Source of the DNA: a virus | Length of the DNA: 35,679 bases | Strand: one strand, 5' to 3' | Virus record (IMG/VR): IMGVR_UViG_3300046718_000604 | Location: 1 to 35,679 of that record | Shown: piece after piece, positions 29,109 to 35,679 of the stretch | Layout of the letters: every line of letters starts with the position of its first letter | How positions within the stretch are numbered: position 1 is the stretch's first letter | Made by a program: the position numbers and the translations under genes | Notes under the pieces: model-generated | The model's database searches: none | The model's input: only the letters and a program-made list of their open reading frames with translations | Told to the model about the DNA's origin: nothing

Positions 29109-29935
29109 GCCTGACCTTGGCGATTGTCACGGCCTCGACCAATCTCGAGCGGGCCAAGCCGTGTCTGCAGTCGTGGCGGAAGGATGACGAGGTCCCACTG
29201 ATCATCGTGCTGCAGACCGACGCTGACGACTGGAGAACGGTCGTCACGGCTACTCACGTCGTGAGTCGAGATTATCTCGGCACCGTGCCAGCCTTTCGGT
29301 TGGGGGTGGACTATGCCCTCCGCGAGACCGATGCCGACATCATCGCCTGTCTCCATGATGATGTGGAGCTGCTCCAGCCGGATTGGATCCAGCGGACGAT
29401 TCGACATTTTGAACTGACCGAGAACTGTGGGCTGCTCGGGTTTGGTGGGGCCATTGGCCTCGGAGCCGATGACATCTACAAGAAGCCCTACGACCCGATG
29501 CAGCTGGCGAGGATTGGATTCCGGTCGAATCTGGTCGATGCCGAGGTGCACGGACTGCGAAGTCTGTTGGCTGAACCAGTCGCGTGTCTCGATGGATTCA
29601 GTCAGGTCGGGCGGAGAGCCTTCTTCGAAGGAGACGCCAGCCCCCACACGCCCTCGTCTCAGGACTACGAACGCCCGTGGAGCTATCTGGAGGATCACGG
29701 GATTGTCCACCACCTCTACGACGGTCTCCTCGGGGCCCTCGCCGCTCGCCAAGGCTGGGAAGCGTGGTATCTGCCTATCCGGTGTCGACATCTCGGTGGG
29801 CAGACGGCCGTGGGCGATCAGGGCTATGGGGATTGGGCCAAGCAGCAGATTCCTGAAGGGGATCACGGCTTCTGGCAGGCGTCCCACAAGATCGGCTATG
29901 CGTTGTTCACCGATGTCCTTCCGTTGAGGGTGTGA
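29105..29935 (+). CDS. Glycosyltransferase family 2-like (276 aa)
   Basis: LAIVTASTNLERAKPCLQSW is a GT-A N-terminal donor-binding strand, and ACLHDDVELLQPDW (HDD near residues 84-86) is the DxD-type metal motif. GFSQVGRRAFFEG and WYLPIRCRHLGGQ resemble the acceptor-side elements of this family. It is the second sugar transferase in the cassette. The substrate cannot be read from the sequence. Confidence 0.75.
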   Translation: MSLTLAIVTASTNLERAKPCLQSWRKDDEVPLIIVLQTDADDWRTVVTATHVVSRDYLGTVPAFRLGVDYALRETDADIIACLHDDVELLQPDWIQRTIRHFELTENCGLLGFGGAIGLGADDIYKKPYDPMQLARIGFRSNLVDAEVHGLRSLLAEPVACLDGFSQVGRRAFFEGDASPHTPSSQDYERPWSYLEDHGIVHHLYDGLLGALAARQGWEAWYLPIRCRHLGGQTAVGDQGYGDWAKQQIPEGDHGFWQASHKIGYALFTDVLPLRV

Positions 29936-30198
29936 TGGCGCATATCAAACAGCGACGAGAAGCTCTGGAGGCCCAGCCTGATCCTGATCGGGTCCTCGGC
30001 AAGATCGCCCGGGTGTTCCCGCTGAAGGGCTTCGGGTTTCTCAAGGATGAAAACGGCGAGGAGTACTTCTTCCACCGGTCGGAGGTGCTCAGCGGCGGGC
30101 CGTTCGATGATCTGCAGGAGGGCTGGCGAGTCCAGTTCGTGAAGGGTCAAGGGCCGAAGGGGCTGAGAGCGTCAGAGGTTACAGTGCAGCGTCCCTAG
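29935..30198 (+). CDS. Cold-shock domain protein (87 aa)
   Basis: The start at 29935 shares TGATG with the GT2 stop. KGFGFLKDENGEEYFFHRSEV (residues 31-51) contains the two RNA-binding motifs (KGFGF and FFH) of a cold-shock domain. The N-terminus is a charged helix (HIKQRREALEAQPDPDRVLGKI). It may bind single-stranded RNA or DNA and regulate early expression. It lies inside the sugar cassette. Confidence 0.85.
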   Translation: MAHIKQRREALEAQPDPDRVLGKIARVFPLKGFGFLKDENGEEYFFHRSEVLSGGPFDDLQEGWRVQFVKGQGPKGLRASEVTVQRP

Positions 30199-30205
30199 TA
30201 CGTAC
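30196..30205. repeat. TAGTACGTAC element
   Basis: This 10-mer overlaps the cold-shock stop and occurs also at 21508-21517 in the convergent gap. Like the GTACTGATCAGTAC copies, it is a GTAC-rich element; here it too follows a gene end. Confidence 0.35.
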
Positions 30206-30256
30206 GTCTAAGGCCGTCTAGGCCGAAGACGGACGCATAGGTGGAGAAGGAGTGTT

Positions 30257-30451
30257 GTGGTGGCAAAAACAGCCGTCGTCAATCGAGCGAAAGCGTTACT
30301 GGCCTCACGGGTGAGCGGGCTGGCCTTCATCGACACCGCGATCATCGTGGACTTCCTCGCACTGGTGGAGAAGTTGCGGAAGGTGGCGAAGCGGGATCGG
30401 GAGCAGATTCGGAAGCTGAAGTATGCCCTCCATCATCGGGGGAAGAAATGA
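30257..30451 (+). CDS. Small basic protein (64 aa)
   Basis: Two GTG codons in a row (30257 and 30260) follow AAGGAG; either may be used. The protein is helical and basic (NRAKALLASRVSGLAFIDTAIIVDFLALVEKLRKVAKRDREQIRKL) with a tail KYALHHRGKK. No domain is recognised. Its stop overlaps the next ATG (ATGA). Confidence 0.6.
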   Translation: MVAKTAVVNRAKALLASRVSGLAFIDTAIIVDFLALVEKLRKVAKRDREQIRKLKYALHHRGKK

Positions 30452-31266
30452 TCTCGGTGACCTTCCCCGGACGAGCAGGCGATCTGCTCTGGGCCCTTCC
30501 AACTGTCAGAGCCCTCGCCGAGATCCACGGACCCGTGTCCCTGAGAATAGCCGGTGAGTTCGCCAGCATGCTGCCCCTGCTGCAGCAACAGCCCTACCTC
30601 AAAGTCGTGGTGGCCGATCATGCGTGGAGTCTCACCCCGCCGAATGACTGGCAGCCTCCTGTCGTGGAGGAGGGAGAGATTCATCTCGGCTACCGCGGCT
30701 GGCCGGATCAACCGCTGGCGCAGTACATCTACGGCACCTTGAAGTACCACTATCCCCATCTGGCGGTAGCAGGACTCGATCTGGAATCTCCGTGGATCAC
30801 GATTCCTCCGTTACCCAATTCATGGGGCACGACCTGTACCCCGGTCGGCTTCACCGAGGCGTGGTTCGAATTGAAGGTCGGCCTACTCCAGCTCTTGCAG
30901 CAGGAGTTTGCATGGACACAAAACCGGGAGGATGTCGGCTGGCCCACGACTGCCCTGATGCAGATGGCCACTCCGGGTGGTCGATGGGTCCTCGCAGGGT
31001 GGAGACCGTACACATGGGTAGAAGCCGCCGAGTTCATCACGGCGAGTAGCTTGTTCGTGGGGGACTGTTCAGCCCTCCATGTCCTCGCGGTGGCCTGTGG
31101 GACTCCGGTGATCGTAGTGGAACCGATGGAGGCGAGGTGGAATGGGATCTTCTATCCAGTCGGGAAGGTGGGGCGCGTACACCTGGTTACCGGCAACGAC
31201 GGACTCCCCACATTCGACGCTCGGCATGTCGCAGACACGATTCGAGGGGCGCTTAATGGGCGATGA
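30448..31266 (+). CDS. Glycosyltransferase, GT9/heptosyltransferase-like (272 aa)
   Basis: The start at 30448 (MISVTFPGRAGDLLWALPTVRALAE) opens with the GDxLxxxP strand typical of GT9. The C-terminal SSLFVGDCSALHVLAVACGTPVIVVEP fits the 'xGDSGxxHxAxAxGTPxVxxxEP' donor-binding region. GT9 enzymes add heptose or similar sugars, usually to cell-surface glycans. It is shorter than typical heptosyltransferases (about 340 aa), and the centre is atypical. Confidence 0.6.
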   Translation: MISVTFPGRAGDLLWALPTVRALAEIHGPVSLRIAGEFASMLPLLQQQPYLKVVVADHAWSLTPPNDWQPPVVEEGEIHLGYRGWPDQPLAQYIYGTLKYHYPHLAVAGLDLESPWITIPPLPNSWGTTCTPVGFTEAWFELKVGLLQLLQQEFAWTQNREDVGWPTTALMQMATPGGRWVLAGWRPYTWVEAAEFITASSLFVGDCSALHVLAVACGTPVIVVEPMEARWNGIFYPVGKVGRVHLVTGNDGLPTFDARHVADTIRGALNGR

Positions 31267-31957
31267 AGTCGTCACCACTCCGTATGGGAAATTCTTCGTC
31301 GACCCCGAGGACTGCATCGGTGGCACGCTGAAAGCCGGCACCATCTGGGACGGACCAGGATTCCTCCAAGTAGTCCTCAAGGACTACACGACAGTCGGCA
31401 CGACTGTCATTGACATCGGGGCCAACTTCGGCAGCTTCACGGTCTACTGTGCCTCCAAGGGCTACAAGGTGATCGCGGTCGAACCCATGCCGGAGACCCT
31501 ACGCTACCTCCGCGCCACCCTCGACCTGAACCAAGCCTCGTGTGCGGACAAGGTGATCCTCCTGCCGTTCGCGGCCTATGATAACCGCTGCTACCTCACG
31601 AATCGCGATTTCGTCCCGCACAACTTCGGCAGCCCGAGCTTAGTACCTATTCTGTTGGGCGAGATCTCGAATGAGCAGCTTGAGGCGGCTCCCCTCGACG
31701 ACTACCGGATGCTGTTCGGCACGGTCGGCCTGATCAAGGTCGATGCCCAAGGGTGTGACGCCGCGGCCCTCCATGGTCTCTCGACCACGATCCGTAAGCA
31801 GCACCCGGTGATCGTCTTCGAATGGGAGGAGGACATGGCCACGCCCCACGGCTACACACTGGAGCACACCCTCGCGTGGCTGGTGGAGTTGGGCTACCAA
31901 GTCATCCAGTGGCCGAGCCACCGGTCGAACTATCTCGCGGTCTGGGGGACACGGTGA
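31256..31957 (+). CDS. FkbM-family methyltransferase-like (233 aa)
   Basis: The start at 31256 has GAGGGG upstream and overlaps the GT9 gene by 11 bases. VIDIGANFGSFTVYCASKG (near residues 51-69) is the SAM-binding GxGxxG-type motif I and KVIAVEPMPETLRYL is the acidic motif with the following helix. LIKVDAQGCDAAALHGL further down fits the FkbM/Methyltransf_21 pattern (K-x-D-x-x-G). These enzymes often O-methylate sugars. It lies between two glycosyltransferases. Confidence 0.8.
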   Translation: MGDEVVTTPYGKFFVDPEDCIGGTLKAGTIWDGPGFLQVVLKDYTTVGTTVIDIGANFGSFTVYCASKGYKVIAVEPMPETLRYLRATLDLNQASCADKVILLPFAAYDNRCYLTNRDFVPHNFGSPSLVPILLGEISNEQLEAAPLDDYRMLFGTVGLIKVDAQGCDAAALHGLSTTIRKQHPVIVFEWEEDMATPHGYTLEHTLAWLVELGYQVIQWPSHRSNYLAVWGTR

Positions 31958-32367
31958 GACTGAAGAACTACGGAGCCGGCGAGGTGAGTGATCGACTGTC
32001 CATTCTCGCCCTGAAGCGGCTGTTCGGAACTGAGGCAGGCAAGGACGTCAAACACTTCGAGGCGGAAGGGGCCGTCCTCCTCAGCGAGATTCGGACCCGA
32101 ACCCTGAACGGCAAATGGTTCACGGCCTACACCGATCTGGCCGCGGTGAATGCCGCCCTCTGGCATGCGGAGGATGATCTGCGGAGTTGGCGGGAGAAGT
32201 ACAAAGATCAAACCCCGATCGACAAGGGCACCGCGATCTATAACTGGATGGAGGTGGGGAAACTCGCCTTTCGAATTCAATTTCTCAACGACCGTCGCGC
32301 CGAGCTGATCGGCCTGATCAACCACGATGCTGGTGATGTGTTGGGAGACGAGAAAATCAATGGCTAA
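31954..32367 (+). CDS. DUF6165-like protein (137 aa)
   Basis: The start is GTG at 31954 (GTGA overlap). The protein begins MRLKNYGAGEVSDRLSILALKRLFGT (GTG read as Met) and ends with KLAFRIQFLNDRRAELIGLINHDAG and GDEKING. The pattern 'xLAxxxxxxNDRRAxLxxxIN...EK' is what I associate with DUF6165 proteins, which are usually encoded among glycosyltransferases; their function is not known to me. The context agrees. Confidence 0.55.
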   Translation: MRLKNYGAGEVSDRLSILALKRLFGTEAGKDVKHFEAEGAVLLSEIRTRTLNGKWFTAYTDLAAVNAALWHAEDDLRSWREKYKDQTPIDKGTAIYNWMEVGKLAFRIQFLNDRRAELIGLINHDAGDVLGDEKING

Positions 32368-33307
32368 CCCCCTCCATGTGCTGCTGGTCACCTCGTGGGG
32401 TCAGCCCCAATGCGGCATTCAGGCGCATAGCGAGCAGCTGATCGACTACGTGAAACAGGCCGATCCCGACATCGTGATCACCCCGTCCGCCGACTCCCTC
32501 GATCCAGTCGAATGTGGAAAGCAGCCTCCACCGGTCGATGTGATCCACCTGAACTGGCACCGGGCCCTCCACTCCCGCTGGAGTCCGGCGTGGATTCGTC
32601 AATACCAACAGCTCGGAGTGAAATTCGTCGTGACCTGGCACGATACGATGGGCCATGAATCTCCCGATCAGTTGTCGAAGGAGGTCCACGACGTCGCGGA
32701 TGCCTTCATCGTCCACGAACCGGTCATCGGGCTGGAGCAGGCGATCTACTGGCGACAGGCGGTCCCGGAGATGAATGGCTACCAAGCAGACCGTACTGGG
32801 ATCTATGGGCGTCCCTTCGTGGGCTCGGTGGGGTTCGACTTCGGCTGGAAGAATTACGATCGCCTCTGTGAGATTGCCTATGCTGTGGGCTGGGGAGTCG
32901 CCCTGTGTGTGCCGGAGATGTCGAAGGATCGAGAGGCCGATCTCCGTCAGCGCAATCCATGGCTCGTCGTGCGGAGGAACGAAGGACTGCAAGAGGTCCT
33001 CGCCCTCCTCCATGTCTGCCAAGCGACCGCCTTCCTCTACGTGAATGGCAACTCAGGCACCTCGGCCGCGATCCGCATCGGGATTGGGGCGAGGAAGCCG
33101 GTGATCGCCATGGCTGGCCAGCGGCAGTTCAGGGATCTCCACGATGAGATGGCTATTCGCTGGGCCACGAGCATGGAGCACGCACAAGATCTCCTCGTGG
33201 GTCTGCGCTGTGGTGACTGGGATGGACGGACGGTCGAACTCGCGAATCGTGACAGCTGGAGACACGCGGGGCGGAAGCACGCCGAACTCTACAGGAGCCT
33301 CGTATGA
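32360..33307 (+). CDS. GT-B-type glycosyltransferase-like protein (315 aa)
   Basis: The start at 32360 overlaps the previous stop (ATGGCTAA). HVLLVTSWGQPQCGIQAHSEQLIDYVKQ is a GT-B N-terminal segment, VDVIHLNWHRALHSRW and KFVVTWHDTMG follow as in family 4 transferases, and AIRIGIGARKPVIAM marks the C-terminal domain. The clear EX7E pair of GT4 is missing, so the enzyme may be divergent or non-catalytic. It closes the cassette. Confidence 0.6.
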   Translation: MANPLHVLLVTSWGQPQCGIQAHSEQLIDYVKQADPDIVITPSADSLDPVECGKQPPPVDVIHLNWHRALHSRWSPAWIRQYQQLGVKFVVTWHDTMGHESPDQLSKEVHDVADAFIVHEPVIGLEQAIYWRQAVPEMNGYQADRTGIYGRPFVGSVGFDFGWKNYDRLCEIAYAVGWGVALCVPEMSKDREADLRQRNPWLVVRRNEGLQEVLALLHVCQATAFLYVNGNSGTSAAIRIGIGARKPVIAMAGQRQFRDLHDEMAIRWATSMEHAQDLLVGLRCGDWDGRTVELANRDSWRHAGRKHAELYRSLV

Positions 33308-33480
33308 GTCCAGCCCTCCGCCACGCCTGTGCCGACCGGCAGCGACGACTCTACAACCGCCGACGGGCCAAACAGGTCTGTCCCAAATGTGGGGTGAAGA
33401 CCCAGAAGTTTGTCTACTGTCTCCACCACCGTACATTACATGCCGAGGTCGATCGACGCAGACGAGCACTGGAGCATTGA
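33304..33480 (+). CDS. Small zinc finger protein (58 aa)
   Basis: ATG at 33304 overlaps the glycosyltransferase stop (ATGA) and TGA ends at 33480. The basic N-terminus (RQRRLYNRRRAKQ) precedes CPKCGVKTQKFVYCLHHRTLH, a CxxC...CxxH zinc finger. A DNA- or RNA-binding role is possible from charge. It is the last gene in the GATC-rich DNA. Confidence 0.6.
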   Translation: MSPALRHACADRQRRLYNRRRAKQVCPKCGVKTQKFVYCLHHRTLHAEVDRRRRALEH

Positions 33481-33482
33481 GT

Positions 33483-33827
33483 ATGCCGAGGACCCCCGCC
33501 CCGCTCACCGTGCGACACCACGTCGGCGCTGACCGAGAGTGGACGATTGTCGAAGACCCGACAGGAATGCTGATCGCCAGCTTTCGAGAACCGGCCGATG
33601 CCCGCGCCTTCGTGGCGCTGCCCGCGAAGGATGAAGCGTTGAAAGTGCTGGCTGGATGGGCTGGTGGCGCGATCAAGGTATTTCACATGGAACAGTTCGA
33701 CGACACCGTGAACATAGATGCTGAAGACTGGGGCCATACGACGCCGTTCGATACGTGCTCACATAGCGCCTGTTCATCGGTGCGCGCCGCCCTCGCGCAG
33801 GCCGACGGCCCCTCCCCCAAGGAGTAG
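33483..33827 (+). CDS. Hypothetical protein (114 aa)
   Basis: The start at 33483 follows the previous stop by two bases. The protein reads MPRTPAPLTVRHHVGADREWTIVEDPTGMLIASFREPADARAFVAL and later DWGHTTPFDTCSHSACSS, so it has an ASxF(R)-like strand/helix pattern with two C-terminal Cys residues. The family is unknown. It is the first gene past the GATC density break, and its end (ADGPSPKE) resembles the ends of the next genes. Confidence 0.6.
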   Translation: MPRTPAPLTVRHHVGADREWTIVEDPTGMLIASFREPADARAFVALPAKDEALKVLAGWAGGAIKVFHMEQFDDTVNIDAEDWGHTTPFDTCSHSACSSVRAALAQADGPSPKE

Positions 33828-33831
33828 CGAG

Positions 33832-34077
33832 ATGAAACCGACAACCTACGGCGATCTGAAGCGTATCGTGGCGCATGAACCGCGTGGGGACTATCCGAGT
33901 CACGTCAATCCATCTCTGACGCATTCGCATGCGTTGAAGGTGCTCGCGGAAGGTCTCGCTACGCACCTAGATGATACGCGGCTCGATACAAGTCGGCATG
34001 GCGAGATCTACACCAAGAATGTCTTGCGTGAATGTGTGAGTTTTGGGGCGGACGGCCCCTCGCAGGAGCAGGGATGA
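33832..34077 (+). CDS. Hypothetical protein (81 aa)
   Basis: ATG at 33832 has a GGAG nine bases upstream. The protein contains MKPTTYGDLKRIVAHEPRGDYPSHVNPSLTHSHALKVLAEGLATHLDDT, helical and polar, ending in GADGPSQEQG. No motif is recognised. Confidence 0.6.
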   Translation: MKPTTYGDLKRIVAHEPRGDYPSHVNPSLTHSHALKVLAEGLATHLDDTRLDTSRHGEIYTKNVLRECVSFGADGPSQEQG

Positions 34078-34448
34078 GCACCCAGACGTGGAAGCTGAAG
34101 CGCACGACGCAATGCGCGAAATGTCCGTGGCGCGTGGACGTGGACCCGCACGACATCCCGAACGGCTATTCGGTGGACAAGCACTGCGCCCTTCGTTCCA
34201 CGATTGCGAAGCCGGGAGACGTGTCCACCTTGCGCGATTCGGTGCAGCGCGTGATGGCCTGTCACGAGACACAGGACACGCACTGTCTCGGCTGGCTGAT
34301 GAACCAGATCGGTCCCGGCAATAACATCGCGCTCAGGATTCAGATGATGCGTTGCGCGAACATGAAGGACGTGCGGCTAGTTGGCGAGCAGCATCGACGG
34401 TTCCAAGATACCTTACCGGCCCCTGACGGCCCCGAGGAGGCGCGATGA
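34074..34448 (+). CDS. DUF6283-like protein (124 aa)
   Basis: The start at 34074 overlaps the previous stop (ATGA). CAKCPWRVDVDPHDIPNGY, MACHETQDTHCLGWLMNQIGPGNNIALRIQM and a helical end fit the DUF6283 pattern (CxKCPW...PxxIPNGY...MxCH...CxGWLxNQxGPGNNIAxR), with cysteines and a histidine that could bind a metal. Family members occur in phages; their function is unknown. Confidence 0.75.
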   Translation: MSTQTWKLKRTTQCAKCPWRVDVDPHDIPNGYSVDKHCALRSTIAKPGDVSTLRDSVQRVMACHETQDTHCLGWLMNQIGPGNNIALRIQMMRCANMKDVRLVGEQHRRFQDTLPAPDGPEEAR

Positions 34449-34696
34449 GCCGAGAGGTGAAGTTGGGCGTTATCGAGTTTCACAGCGAGCGTGTGAACCC
34501 CGGCCTAATCAAGCGGTTCTACGCCGTGCGTGACGATTTGACGGCCGCTGGCTGCATTATCGACTTGTGGTTGCTGGACATCGCCACGGTGCTTAGCGAG
34601 TTTGGCTACACGATGACCGTGACGACCGAGAAGCCGCTGCCGATTCCCTGCTACCAACTGGAGGCGGCTGGCACTGAGAGGACCGACCCCGCATGA
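34445..34696 (+). CDS. Hypothetical protein (83 aa)
   Basis: The start overlaps the previous stop (ATGA). The protein contains MSREVKLGVIEFHSERVNPGLIKRFYAVRDDLTAAGCIIDLWLLDIATVLSEFGYTMTVTTEK, an alternating helix-strand chain without a recognised motif. Confidence 0.6.
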   Translation: MSREVKLGVIEFHSERVNPGLIKRFYAVRDDLTAAGCIIDLWLLDIATVLSEFGYTMTVTTEKPLPIPCYQLEAAGTERTDPA

Positions 34697-34860
34697 GCAC
34701 GCCAGCACATGAACACTTCTGCTACCTGTGTTATGGCCGGAAGACAAACGGTCAAACGTCAGGATGGTTTCGCTGCACGAACAAAAAATGCACGAAACTG
34801 GAGAAGTGTCTGTGTCCTAAGCATTTCCAGCGAAAGATTGGCGAGGTAGCTGATGTCTGA
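34693..34860 (+). CDS. Small zinc finger protein (55 aa)
   Basis: ATG at 34693 overlaps the previous stop, and TGA ends at 34860. CYLCYGRKTNGQTSGWFRCTNKKCTKLEKCLC is Cys-rich, enough for two zinc sites. Its 3' end lies inside a 35-bp repeat shared with 35312-35346. Confidence 0.6.
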   Translation: MSTPAHEHFCYLCYGRKTNGQTSGWFRCTNKKCTKLEKCLCPKHFQRKIGEVADV

Positions 34861-34877
34861 GTCCCGCCCCCCAACTC
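34843..34877 (+). repeat. 35-bp repeat, copy 1
   Basis: An exact 35-bp copy of 35312-35346. It spans the end of the 55-aa gene, the ribosome binding site and the first codons (MSESRPPT) of the 91-aa gene. Confidence 0.8.
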
Positions 34878-35128
34878 CAGACGAACGCTACCAAGTTAGG
34901 AACGCCGACATTGAGCGTGCGCTGAAGACGCTGGCGACGTTGATTGATGAGGAGACGCCGGAAGGATGGGCATGGGGCTTGTTTCTCGTGCCGTTTGGCG
35001 TCAACGAAGCCGAGCCGAAGGGTAAAGGAGCTGTGTTCTGGATTTCGAACGCCGACCGCGCCGGGATGATTGACGTCGTGAAGGGCTGGATTACGGACAA
35101 CGAACGCCGACAGGCGAAGGGAGGCTGA
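34853..35128 (+). CDS. Hypothetical protein (91 aa)
   Basis: ATG at 34853 has GAGGTAGC upstream, inside the 35-bp repeat. The protein has RYQVRNADIERALKTLATLIDEETPEGWAWGLFLVPFGVNEAEPKG, and IDVVKGWITDNERRQAKGG. A helical start and a beta middle (GLFLVPFG, GKGAVFWISNAD) are visible. No family is recognised. Confidence 0.65.
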   Translation: MSESRPPTPDERYQVRNADIERALKTLATLIDEETPEGWAWGLFLVPFGVNEAEPKGKGAVFWISNADRAGMIDVVKGWITDNERRQAKGG

Positions 35129-35129
35129 T

Positions 35130-35318
35130 ATGGACATCAGAACCGGAGAAACCTACGAGACGAAGGCCGATGCGCTGGCGGCTGGCGTGCCGGAAAGCGA
35201 CATCGCAGAGGTTGTCAGACATGACGACTCGGTGCCTGTCGTGCGATTCGCATCAGGCCCGTTCAAAAACCGTCGTTACAAGAAGATGCCGAATGGTCAA
35301 CTTGTGCGGGTGAGGTAG
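35130..35318 (+). CDS. Hypothetical protein (62 aa)
   Basis: GGAGGCTGAT lies before ATG at 35130. The protein MDIRTGETYETKADALAAGVPESDIAEVV and VRFASGPFKNRRYKKMPNGQLVRVR is a short basic-tailed chain without a recognised motif. Its stop lies at the start of the second copy of the 35-bp repeat. Confidence 0.65.
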   Translation: MDIRTGETYETKADALAAGVPESDIAEVVRHDDSVPVVRFASGPFKNRRYKKMPNGQLVRVR

Positions 35319-35346
35319 CTGATGTCTGAGTCCCGCCCCCCAACTC
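35312..35346 (+). repeat. 35-bp repeat, copy 2
   Basis: An exact copy of 34843-34877, again carrying ribosome binding site, ATG and the codons for MSESRPPT, here followed by a premature stop (see the minigene at 35322-35363). Confidence 0.8.
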
Positions 35347-35363
35347 TAGAAGGGTGCTTATGA
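35322..35363 (+). CDS. 13-codon minigene from a duplicated start
   Basis: The second repeat copy opens MSESRPPTLEGCL and stops with TGA at 35361-35363, overlapping the next ATG (35360) as ATGA. It may be a remnant of a duplication, or a translated leader coupled to the downstream gene. Confidence 0.45.
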   Translation: MSESRPPTLEGCL

Positions 35364-35679
35364 GCATCTGGCATTGCAAAGAGCATGGCATTCAAGGGCC
35401 GAGTAAATGGAACGTCTGCCCGACTTGTGGTGTAGGGATGACGAGAGCCGAGGTGCAACCGATGACCGCCGCGTCCCGCCCCCCTGACGACACCCCGCAA
35501 CAGGTGCTCCGCGATGTCGTGGAGCAGTGGGGACCGTGGCACGATGAGGACTGCCCCGGCGATGATACGTGCCGCTGCTCAGCGAAGCCACTGCACGACC
35601 GGATCAACGCTGCCTGTCAGCCGCCCGTCGCCCCTGACGACACCCCGCCGCAACAGGAGCAGAAGATGCCTGACACGGT
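35360..35679 (+). CDS. Zinc-finger protein (partial, runs off the right edge)
   Basis: ATG at 35360 follows AGAAGGGTG and the frame is open to 35679. MSIWHCKEHGIQGPSKWNVC continues to CPTCGVGM, then a Pro/Asp-rich region with two near copies of DDTPQQ/DDTPPQQ and a Cys/His cluster (CPGDDTCRC). The C-terminus is missing. The 5' part suggests a zinc ribbon; the repeats suggest expansion of a linker. Confidence 0.6.
   Translation, partial: MSIWHCKEHGIQGPSKWNVCPTCGVGMTRAEVQPMTAASRPPDDTPQQVLRDVVEQWGPWHDEDCPGDDTCRCSAKPLHDRINAACQPPVAPDDTPPQQEQKMPDT

Noticed and set aside
29048-29887. Minus-strand open frame of 279 codons
   Set aside because: It is antisense to the GT2-like gene, which has the metal motif and coupled start and stop.
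30241-30447. N-terminal extension of the GT9-like gene by 69 codons
   Set aside because: It overlaps a 64-aa gene in another frame with a good ribosome binding site; the protein motif begins at 30448 with an ATGA overlap.
1-35679. CRISPR array, integrase or insertion sequence
   Set aside because: No regularly spaced repeats with unique spacers, no tyrosine or serine recombinase motif and no transposase with terminal inverted repeats were seen.

Overview
The window is a stretch of a tailed double-stranded DNA bacteriophage genome (Caudoviricetes). The calls rest on a large terminase, a portal, a scaffold-like protein, a major capsid protein and a tail-fibre start on one strand, and recombination and sugar-handling genes on the other. 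The DNA is GC-rich, genes are packed with ATGA/TGATG/GTGA overlaps, and early promoters look like bacterial sigma70 sites (TTGACA-N17-TATAGT type). I see no integrase, excisionase, tRNA, rRNA, CRISPR array or insertion sequence. The host cannot be named from this sequence. The gene set fits an environmental lytic phage or a metagenomic contig, and both ends of the window cut through genes.

Late half (1-17800, all minus strand, so transcription runs right to left). It starts near 17800 with two small proteins and a zinc-finger protein that may be the small terminase subunit. A block of membrane, lipoprotein and enzyme genes follows: a DUF5675-like protein, a clan GH-A-like glycoside hydrolase and two holin-like proteins. 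Next come the large terminase, a ribbon-helix-helix-like protein, a zinc ribbon protein, the portal, six small or coiled proteins including the scaffold candidate, the major capsid protein, a decoration-like protein, a head-tail adaptor candidate and several small virion proteins. The window ends on the left inside a tail fibre or spike gene. The large terminase probably starts at a CTG codon, 39 codons upstream of the first conventional start.

Divergent control region (17801-18140). It holds a tandem 29-bp repeat built on GTCGAC, a triple TTGACAGG repeat, and a strong plus-strand promoter. Further plus-strand promoters of the same family lie at 18424, 22745 and 23117.

Early half (18141-33480, plus strand except one gene). 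Small unknown proteins come first (18141-21311). A convergent gap at 21312-21584 carries eight exact copies of TGGCAG/CTGCCA within about 110 bp, a candidate replication origin or operator array. It lies next to the only minus-strand early gene, a RepA/AAA-type ATPase (21585-22562). A recombination module follows: a RecB/Cas4-like nuclease with a probable Fe-S cluster, an ERF-type annealing protein and a possible ssDNA-binding partner. A sugar-modification cassette (27332-33307) then encodes a GT4, a GT2, a GT9-like enzyme, an FkbM-type methyltransferase, a DUF6165-like protein and a second GT-B enzyme, with a cold-shock protein inside it. A 14-bp palindrome, GTACTGATCAGTAC, occurs three times, twice just after stop codons.

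Right end (33483-35679). Very small genes, many with zinc-binding cysteines, lie in DNA where GATC is about five to six times rarer than in the neighbouring early region. A 35-bp duplication there has created a 13-codon minigene. This end looks like a module of different origin.
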